From an uncultured Clostridia bacterium (GTDB lineage Bacteria > Bacillota > Clostridia > Christensenellales > Borkfalkiaceae), in NCBI GenBank assembly GCA_947589585.1, contig CANQCA010000027.1:1-14833 (forward strand): a stretch of DNA of 14,833 nt, read 5' to 3'. Both the position numbers and the translations under genes were made by a program. Shown piece after piece: positions 7,601 to 12,672 of this stretch; within the stretch, counting starts at the first letter, position 1, and the number at the start of each line of letters is the position of its first letter. The notes beneath the pieces are model-generated. The model did no database searches and was not told the DNA's origin. It was given only the letters and a program-made list of their open reading frames with translations.

Positions 7601-10600
7601 TGGCAGCCACGCCGAGAGCATTGTGGACGGCGACGAAGGCACGGCCTTCCACTCCGTCTATCAAGGCGGCAGAGAGGTTCCTCCTCACGTGTTCATCATC
7701 GACACGCAGAGCGATCAGATCTTCAACTATTTCGAAGTCCTCCGCCGCACCAACGGCAACGACAGGCTGTATAAGTACGCCCTCTATTCCTGCACGGCGG
7801 AAGAATATGCAACCGCCGACCATGACGAAAGCAACAAAGCGGGCGTGAAAGGTTGGACGGAACTTTTCAACGGCGACAGCGCCAATGTCAACGCCGCGCG
7901 CCAGAGGATCAGCTTTGCCCGCACCAAGCTTCGCTACTTCAAGTTCATCATATGGGATAACGGCTCCGATGGTGGCAAGAAGGACGGCAACACCGTCATC
8001 AAGGAAGTGTATGCGGGCATCGAGTCGCAGCTCAACCAGACCGTCAAGCCCTCCACCTACATGGACGATAAGGCCGATCTTACGGCGAAAGAAGAAGACG
8101 GCTTTGTGGAGAACGCCGCCAACGGCAAGCTCTCCACGACAAAGAGCGGCGCAAAGTTCGAATTCTCCTTCCTCGGTAGCGGGTTCGAAGTGTTCGCCGA
8201 TACAGGCCTCACATACGGCTCCGCTACAGTCACCGTAGACGGCCAAGTGCAGGAAGAGGGCATCAAATTGAACGGTGAGCCGCGCTTCAATACGCTCGTC
8301 TACCATGTCGACGATCTCGCGACCGAAGTGCACCATGTGACGATCACCACCGTTGACGAGAAGCCCTTCAATATCAGCTTTATCAACGTGCAGTACGGCA
8401 CCCCCGTAGCGGAAGACGAATACCCCGCCGAGGACTACGGCGTAACTTCCGTAGACCGTCGGTTCACCCGCGAATGGCGCACCCTCGTCAAGGACTATAA
8501 GTCGCTCACGAGCATCAAGTTTTTGAAGGAAGCGCCCGAGGGCTATAAGGATACCTACGTCCGCATCGATACCTACATCCGCCTCTACCGCAACGAAGAG
8601 GGCAAGGGCACCAAGATCGCGTTCGTGTACCCGGGGACCATTCTTTCGCCCATCGAGTGCGGGTCGCTCTTCGCAGGGCTCGATCAGCTCACCGAGATCG
8701 ACTTTACCAACTTCGATACGAGCGATCTTCGCGGCGTCTCAAGTATGTTCTACGGCTGCACGTCCCTTCAGAGCATCGACGTCTCCTCGTTCAACACGGA
8801 AAATGTTTTGAGCTACAGCAAGATGTTCGGCGGCTGCACGAGCCTTACGAGTATCGACCTCACCAAGTTCCAAATGGATGAGAACGCCAATATCTACAGC
8901 ATGTTCGAAGGCTGCGTGGCCCTTAAAACCATCAACCTGCCGAACGCCATTGCCCAGCCCGCTACCCGTTCGAGAGCCCGCAACGCACAGGGCACGCAGG
9001 AGCAGCAGCCCAATGTCATCTCCTGCGAACTTCCTTATGTGTATCAGGTGAAGGAGACGAATCAGTTCATCACCACCCTCGTGCTTGACGACAACATGAT
9101 GAGCAAGACCCTCATCCTGCACAACGTGCACACCTTCCCCGCAGCAAATAAGCACACGCAGGTGGATGCGAAATGCGAAATGAACGGCACCATCGCCTAT
9201 GAAAAGTGCTCGATTTGCGGATGCGATTTCGACTACGAAACCGGTACGACCCTCTATCGTGCAGACGATCTCGTCATTCCCGCCACAGGACATCTTTACG
9301 TTTACGAAGATCCGGTAAATTTGTGGGATTGGCCGACTTGCACGAAGCCCGGCATTGAGTGCAGACACTATTGCAAATATTGCGATATGCTTTGCCCGGA
9401 CGACGGGGGAAGTGTGTCTATGCCTGCCAGCGGCCACACATACATGTTGGATACCGAACAGGGGGACGGAAAGGGCTATACCGTCGAATTCCGCAGAGTC
9501 GAGGAAACCGAAAGAAAGGAAATGGTAGACGATGATGGAAAGGTCTATTTCGTTCAAGAGGAATTGGTCGTAAAGGGCAAAGCGATCGTGACGGTGTATT
9601 TGAAGTGCCAAGGCTTCTCCGATTGGACGCCGACGGATGAAAATCCTTACGGCACGTTCTGCGAACATGCTTCACAAGTCGTCTTGGAGTTTGATTCTGA
9701 TTCGCATGAGGATGCCACTTGTACGGAAGCCGAGACCTTCTTCTTCGACTTCTTCATTGACGAAGAGACATTCACAGAAGCCATGGTGGAACAGGAGAAG
9801 AGCGAAGATGATATCGAGGACGGAATTTACTCTTATTCTACCATCAGAATAAATCAAATGGTCGAAGGGGAAGAGGCTAAGGACGGCAGCAATGCTTTGG
9901 GACACAAAGAAGAAAGCGTTGAAGCCGTTCCCGCGACCTGCACCAATTCCGGCAGCACCAAGGGTACGAAATGTGCCGTCTGCGGTATCGTTTTGGAAGG
10001 CGTTGAACCCGTAGAGCCCCTCGGCCATGAGATGAAGGATAATCAGCCCGCGGTCAAGGCGACTTGCACGACGCCCGGCCGCACTGCCGGCAGAGCCTGC
10101 ACCCGTTGCGGCGAACCGGAAGATGAAAGCAACGTCATCCCCGCGCTCGGACACGACTTCAGTGTGGACGTTCCCGCCGTTCCCGCGACCTGCACCGCCG
10201 ACGGCTTTACGGCAGGGAAGAAGTGTTCCCACGAGGGTTGTGAAGCCGTACAGGGCAGAGAAGTGGTCGAAGCGGCACACACGCCGAAGGCCCTTCCGAG
10301 ACAGGAACCCACTACGACGACGCCCGGGCTCACCGAGGGTTCCGTGTGCGCTGTTTGCGGAGAGACCTTAGAGAAGCAGGAGGAGATTCCCATGCTCGAA
10401 GAGGATCCCGATGAAGGTGGCGAAGAAGGTGGCGGAACCGACCCGCAACCCGAACCTGAACCTCAACCTCAACCTCAACCCGATCCTAACCCCGATGAGG
10501 GTGGCGAAGAAGGTGGTGACACCGATCCCGATCACAAACCCGACGAAGGCGGTGAAGAAGGCGGCGAAGGTGGCGGAACCGAGCCTCAACCCGAACCCCA

Positions 10601-10850
10601 ACCTCAACCCGATCCTCAACCTCAACCCGATCCTCAACCCGGCGAGGGTTCTGTTCCCGGCGGCGAAACGACCGACCCCGGCGAGGGCTCTGTTCCCGAT
10701 GGGGGTGCCCAAGACCCTGCGGCCGACGCGGGCAGCCCGAAGAAGGGGCCCAACATGGGCATGATCATCGGCATCGTTGCAGGTATCGCAGTCGTTCTTA
10801 TCGGCGGCATCATTGCCATCTGCTGCGCCACCGGGAAGCACCGCCGCTAA
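4632..10850 (+). CDS. Giant M60-type (enhancin/mucinase-like) cell-surface metalloprotease with binding modules and C-terminal membrane anchor
   Basis: This 2072-residue exported protein probably cleaves glycoproteins such as mucins. Residues ~5-35 form a signal peptide or N-terminal membrane segment. The M60-like domain spans about 225-640, with TGLYLAPGEKATV and the zinc site H492-E-L-G-H496 followed after 17 residues by E514 in GEVWNN, matching the family pattern HExxH-x(8-28)-E. Next come a beta-rich region (~680-780), a PA14-like region (~820-920), an F5/8C-type carbohydrate-binding-like module (~970-1130, IVDGDEGTAFHS), a further jelly-roll-like region (~1150-1260) and a DUF285/BspA leucine-rich block (~1338-1437). 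Cys/His repeats (~1510-1920), an acidic Pro/Gly stalk and a terminal membrane helix with tail GKHRR complete it. No LPXTG signal is seen. Start 4632 is preferred over ATG 4599 because GAGG at 4620-4623 precedes it and the signal peptide then begins MKMKK. Module boundaries and all accessory-domain names are approximate. Confidence 0.85.
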   Translation: MKMKKINYAVICLAVAFFMCVAQLVSVLVDGRRSAGAATQGTQGAQATAPTPSLGVQEEGVIRPESIDEGLSRYSLADISGRRVTVRQPVMEVLKDDIVREHVDVMDDVYTLWQYDTEKSKTVPEAAKIDFARDANGEELQLGDKQHPRYPMKGLDRSPKDEKTGQVTSQKYFSAFKKYMLLHQAWDFNTHYSQIIESGQLKKHPAADFIYGKIPDEAKAVSMHIVTDPIYRSPMTTGLYLAPGEKATVKIKGLGVGETLTLYTHHQDTMGYQGYNENGSGFRNMDEYLKYWDEKIIEEAKNENPNFEEMNYGLHGQWQWQNQKVPCMGTTFTIVGTGADMEVTIGSMYGGPLYVKPTQSYVDMVIDGAVLTPHFVLGVTTVEEFNEQLRTAPGLIATLDVENGQLIGPAEDMRNADDIEKLAYFWHSVFAIDISLNGRAYNYNMTMCYDMHVPAGEAVALNSNFCAQPPYWFPICMNYETLTTKGNWGTFHELGHVQAATYGVNWGFCDGDGEVWNNTLILLIYSMLCNMDSRVIGVEHGDYVHPYTAIQRSLTVNRDQTYVNKTTGKEEKIDDYGELNEGSNAHFDQLSMYATLLHSFGPDKFVDMFYTYKLSPKYCENKRADFVYRIGLVDRVNILDWVNKGYFANIKPEMFTKDQLEFLESLPDFVPVAYEWANGIDGHETARKRDVDGKHETVFDVSEKSFASPGKVEVVAVSEARYGKAKWDPDTETVTYTPPADVTEYDQFDIIVRTESGRQVTMNVCMRLLYRGVYTEVWDLGTQENPLAGSKQPSIEQAQKYIEDHKDPTSTETGSVPGKGDFRHTELEYFHSTFKFRATKSGTHTFYVRADDVSKVQFFKGKNSAEGEADCTISTRGLYNFSEDTKYKWEVELQENDVIFISAELTNWGGLGNLHIGLRMPGDEEVAVKDIKDIPLENIINPKVTDADLKKADEFKGWQPQFVDSIKNATIDNQTPNTGWKVLLAPKAENGSHAESIVDGDEGTAFHSVYQGGREVPPHVFIIDTQSDQIFNYFEVLRRTNGNDRLYKYALYSCTAEEYATADHDESNKAGVKGWTELFNGDSANVNAARQRISFARTKLRYFKFIIWDNGSDGGKKDGNTVIKEVYAGIESQLNQTVKPSTYMDDKADLTAKEEDGFVENAANGKLSTTKSGAKFEFSFLGSGFEVFADTGLTYGSATVTVDGQVQEEGIKLNGEPRFNTLVYHVDDLATEVHHVTITTVDEKPFNISFINVQYGTPVAEDEYPAEDYGVTSVDRRFTREWRTLVKDYKSLTSIKFLKEAPEGYKDTYVRIDTYIRLYRNEEGKGTKIAFVYPGTILSPIECGSLFAGLDQLTEIDFTNFDTSDLRGVSSMFYGCTSLQSIDVSSFNTENVLSYSKMFGGCTSLTSIDLTKFQMDENANIYSMFEGCVALKTINLPNAIAQPATRSRARNAQGTQEQQPNVISCELPYVYQVKETNQFITTLVLDDNMMSKTLILHNVHTFPAANKHTQVDAKCEMNGTIAYEKCSICGCDFDYETGTTLYRADDLVIPATGHLYVYEDPVNLWDWPTCTKPGIECRHYCKYCDMLCPDDGGSVSMPASGHTYMLDTEQGDGKGYTVEFRRVEETERKEMVDDDGKVYFVQEELVVKGKAIVTVYLKCQGFSDWTPTDENPYGTFCEHASQVVLEFDSDSHEDATCTEAETFFFDFFIDEETFTEAMVEQEKSEDDIEDGIYSYSTIRINQMVEGEEAKDGSNALGHKEESVEAVPATCTNSGSTKGTKCAVCGIVLEGVEPVEPLGHEMKDNQPAVKATCTTPGRTAGRACTRCGEPEDESNVIPALGHDFSVDVPAVPATCTADGFTAGKKCSHEGCEAVQGREVVEAAHTPKALPRQEPTTTTPGLTEGSVCAVCGETLEKQEEIPMLEEDPDEGGEEGGGTDPQPEPEPQPQPQPDPNPDEGGEEGGDTDPDHKPDEGGEEGGEGGGTEPQPEPQPQPDPQPQPDPQPGEGSVPGGETTDPGEGSVPDGGAQDPAADAGSPKKGPNMGMIIGIVAGIAVVLIGGIIAICCATGKHRR
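8644..8943 (+). repeat. DUF285/BspA-type leucine-rich repeats in the M60 protein
   Basis: Three successive units follow the pattern MF-x-GC-x-SL-x-x-ID-x-S-x-F-x-T. Visible cores are MFYGCTSLQSIDVSSFNT, MFGGCTSLTSIDLTKF and MFEGCVALKTINLPN, preceded by a degenerate first unit (LFAGLDQLTEIDFTNFDTS). This extracellular repeat family is common on host-associated bacteria and mycoplasmas, where it is thought to mediate binding. It is a different LRR subtype from the cytoplasmic one at 12757-13170. Confidence 0.85.
9160..10395 (+). repeat. Cys/His repeats in the M60 protein, interrupted by an acidic insert
   Basis: About seven units belong to the family seen in the lipoprotein. The clearest are three near 9937-10280 (TCTNSGSTKGTKCAVCG..LGH, TCTTPGRTAGRACTRCG..LGH, TCTADGFTAGKKC..) and a last one with cysteine lost from the first position (TTTTPGLTEGSVCAVCGE). 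Two more divergent units lie at about 9170-9440. Between them, 9440-9900 encodes an acidic, aromatic-rich stretch without the regular spacing. Confidence 0.75.
10390..10730 (+). repeat. Low-complexity Pro/Gln/Glu/Gly stalk coding region
   Basis: Alternating blocks encode DEGGEEGG and PQPEPQPQPDP-like runs, with hexanucleotide-style repetition at the DNA level (CCTCAACCTCAACC, GGTGGCGAAGAAGGTGG). It lies between the last Cys repeat and the C-terminal membrane helix, where a flexible wall-spanning linker would be expected. Such DNA is prone to length change and to assembly error. Confidence 0.85.
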
Positions 10851-10902
10851 ATTGCGGCACAGCCCGCGCGCACGCACGGCACATTTGAACAGCACCAACC
10901 CC

Positions 10903-10934
10903 AAGCGGCGGGAGAACATTCTCCCGCCGCTTTT
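10903..10934 (+). terminator. Strong rho-independent terminator after the M60 gene
   Basis: AAGCGGCGGGAGAA (10903-10916) pairs perfectly with TTCTCCCGCCGCTT (10919-10932), and a short T run (10931-10934) follows. It lies about 50 bp after the stop codon. Confidence 0.85.
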
Positions 10935-10961
10935 CCTCGTGCTTTATCTGCTTCTTTCGGG

Positions 10962-10986
10962 TGAAAAAATTTTTCAAAATCTTTGT
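10962..10986. promoter_or_regulatory. A/T palindrome with CTTTGT, matching the tract upstream of the M60 promoter
   Basis: TGAAAAAATTTTTCA (10962-10976) is palindromic around a central A and is followed by AAATCTTTGT. The M60 promoter region has AAAAATTTTTTGGAAAACTTTGT at 4483-4505. The shared parts are AAAAATTTTT, then AAAA and CTTTGT. It may be an UP-element-like promoter accessory, although its distance to the -35 box differs (27 versus 9 bp). Confidence 0.35.
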
Positions 10987-10995
10987 CATGGGTAA

Positions 10996-11049
10996 TAAAC
11001 GGGACACCATGGATTGACCGAGGGGCGGAATTGTGTTATAATCGGGACA
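10996..11049. promoter_or_regulatory. Direct repeat bracketing the WYL-regulator promoter, candidate operator
   Basis: TAAACGGGACA (10996-11006) and TAATCGGGACA (11039-11049) match at 10 of 11 positions, with 43 bp between their starts. The first lies just upstream of the -35 box; the second overlaps the -10 box and the predicted start of transcription. That placement fits looping or cooperative autorepression by the encoded regulator, which is inference. Confidence 0.45.
11014..11042 (+). promoter_or_regulatory. SigA-type promoter for the WYL regulator
   Basis: TTGACC (11014-11019), one mismatch from consensus, is followed after 17 bp by a perfect TATAAT (11037-11042). Transcription would start near 11049, about 22 nt before the ATG. 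It may also drive the genes downstream, since no terminator or clear promoter separates them. Confidence 0.85.
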
Positions 11050-11070
11050 GAAAACGCAAAGGAGCGAACG

Positions 11071-12081
11071 ATGCCGAAGAGCGAAAACCAAAAGATCAAA
11101 ATGGTGGAGATCTACGATATTTTGCGCACGCAGACGGATGAGGGCCATCCGATGAGCACGAAGGAGATACTCATACAGCTTCACAAAAAGGGTATTTCAT
11201 GCGAGAGGAAGTCGCTGTCATCCGACCTTGCCGCGCTGAAAACTTTCGGATATGTGCAGAAGAAACGCAAACGGCAGAATTTATATTATTTTATCAAGCA
11301 GGACCTCGGCATCGACGCGATCCGTTTCCTCATCGATGCGACGCAGTCGGCGGCCTTTCTCTCGCGGGAACAGACGGAGGAGATCGTAGGTAAGCTCGCC
11401 GCACTTGCGGGGACGAACAAATCCGAAGTACTTAAAGACAACGTGCTTTGCTTCGACAAGCTGAAACATTCCGAAGGCGACGTTCTGGAGACCGTCACGA
11501 AGCTCAACAGCGCCATCGAAGACGGGAGAAGGGTAAGCTTCGAATACTATTATTTCGGCGTGAGCGGCAGGCCGGAGCCCAAGAAGCGGGACGGGAAGAA
11601 TGTCGTCTATAAGGTGATCCCCATCACCATGGTGTATCATGGCGGGTACTACTATCTCGTCGCCTTCCGGGAAGAAGAGAGATACATCTCTTCCTTCCGT
11701 ATCGACAGGATGCGGGCGGTCGCCTTCGGCAAAGAGATGCCCCTTTCCGACAAATACGAAGAGCGGTTCAGGGAGGGGGATCTGAAGAACAGCATGAGCT
11801 CTTTCGGGATGTGGGTCGGGGAGGTCGAGACCGTCGGGATCGCCTTCCAAAAGGAAGATGTGGGGGATATCATCGATAAATTCGGGGAGGGGACGCAGGT
11901 CACATCCTTGGGAGAAGGAAGATACTCCGTGCGCGTCAAGGTCAACCCGGACGACCCTGTGTTCCTCGGATGGTGCCTGAGCTACGGAAACAAGCTCGAG
12001 ATCCTCGATCCCCCCACCCTGCGCGAAAAGCTCAAAAGCTATGCGGAAGAGACCCTTTCCCTGTATAAAGGGCAGAGCTGA
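11071..12081 (+). CDS. WYL-domain transcriptional regulator
   Basis: This 336-residue DNA-binding regulator has the usual architecture: an N-terminal winged helix-turn-helix (about residues 8-75, STKEILIQLHKKG then SLSSDLAALKTFGYV), a WYL domain (about 140-235) and a C-terminal WCX-like region (245-330). The WYL core reads GGYYYLVAFREEERYISSFR (191-210), so the usual Trp is Tyr here (Y194-Y195-L196), followed by the expected FRIDRM. WYL proteins bind nucleic acid or nucleotide ligands, and several (BrxR, CapW) control phage-defence genes. ATG 11071 is chosen because AAAGGAG (11058-11064) precedes it; an in-frame TTG at 11014 would lie inside the promoter. Repeats at 10996 and 11039 suggest autoregulation. 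The next gene follows after 55 bp. Confidence 0.9.
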   Translation: MPKSENQKIKMVEIYDILRTQTDEGHPMSTKEILIQLHKKGISCERKSLSSDLAALKTFGYVQKKRKRQNLYYFIKQDLGIDAIRFLIDATQSAAFLSREQTEEIVGKLAALAGTNKSEVLKDNVLCFDKLKHSEGDVLETVTKLNSAIEDGRRVSFEYYYFGVSGRPEPKKRDGKNVVYKVIPITMVYHGGYYYLVAFREEERYISSFRIDRMRAVAFGKEMPLSDKYEERFREGDLKNSMSSFGMWVGEVETVGIAFQKEDVGDIIDKFGEGTQVTSLGEGRYSVRVKVNPDDPVFLGWCLSYGNKLEILDPPTLREKLKSYAEETLSLYKGQS

Positions 12082-12136
12082 TCCGCCGCCCGCATCATGA
12101 AGGTATCAATAAATCAAATTTATAAGGAGATATATC

Positions 12137-12670
12137 ATGGACCAAAGAGAAGAAAAGTGGTTGCAGGAAATTCGGGACAGCTTCATGGACGGCTTGGACG
12201 AAGAGTCACTCGAAACGGAAGAGAGCAGACAGCTTTATGCCGCAGGTCTCGAAGATACCGTTCTCGCATTTGCGGAGGACAAAAAACGCTTTGCAACGGA
12301 GTTCGAGAAGAATTCGCGGGCAAAGGGCGCCCACTGGCCCGAGAACCTGTTCGACGATGTTTTTCGCCTCAAATGGGTGGAACTCAAGGACAGCGTCGAC
12401 GGGGAAAGCCTCGAAAAGGCGCTCTCCCTGCAACTTGAGATGCTCACCGAGCGCGAAAGCAAGATGATTGAATTGTTCTATAAGGAAGAAAAGGGGCTCA
12501 TCGAGATCGCAGAGGAGTTCAACGTCTTTTACCCCGAGATTTACAGTGTTCTGTGGAAGGCGCTCATCGCAATTCGACGTCGTCATCGCTCAAGGCGCCT
12601 TACACCTTACATCGCAAAATCGGAAGATGAGCCAGATCCGTACGGGTTCAACGATTATAAAGAGGAATGA
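12137..12670 (+). CDS. Small protein with C-terminal sigma-70 region-4-like helix-turn-helix
   Basis: Residues ~100-150 of this 177-residue protein read LTERESKMIELFYKEEKG, then LIEIAEEFNVFYPEIYSVLW, then KALIAIRRRHR. This matches the layout of sigma-70 region 4, which recognises the -35 box (family form: LTEREREVIRLRYG..TLEEIGEEFNVSRERIRQIEEKALRKLR). The first 95 residues are acidic and helical, and I see no clear region 2 (-10 recognition), so it may not act as a full sigma factor. It could instead be an anti-sigma partner, activator or DNA-binding adaptor. A classic AAGGAG (12123-12128) lies 8 nt before the ATG. Its stop codon overlaps an upstream in-frame ATG of the next gene (ATGA), so translation is probably coupled to the LRR-nuclease. 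Confidence 0.75.
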   Translation: MDQREEKWLQEIRDSFMDGLDEESLETEESRQLYAAGLEDTVLAFAEDKKRFATEFEKNSRAKGAHWPENLFDDVFRLKWVELKDSVDGESLEKALSLQLEMLTERESKMIELFYKEEKGLIEIAEEFNVFYPEIYSVLWKALIAIRRRHRSRRLTPYIAKSEDEPDPYGFNDYKEE

Positions 12671-12672
12671 TC

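Noticed and set aside
4557..8336. A 1259-codon open frame on the - strand
   Set aside because: It lies entirely antisense to the M60 gene, whose domains are clear. Its translation is rich in repeated hydrophobic/acidic residues typical of the reverse complement of a GC-biased gene, and no family motif is seen.
10390..10730. Possible CRISPR array or minisatellite in the repetitive Pro/Glu region
   Set aside because: The units are imperfect hexamer and codon-level repeats within an open reading frame, with no constant repeat and variable spacer pattern.
12082..12136. Separate promoter for the HTH/LRR-nuclease genes
   Set aside because: The 55-bp gap is AT-rich near TTTATAAGG, but no -35 partner with proper spacing is convincing. 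Read-through from the WYL promoter is simpler.
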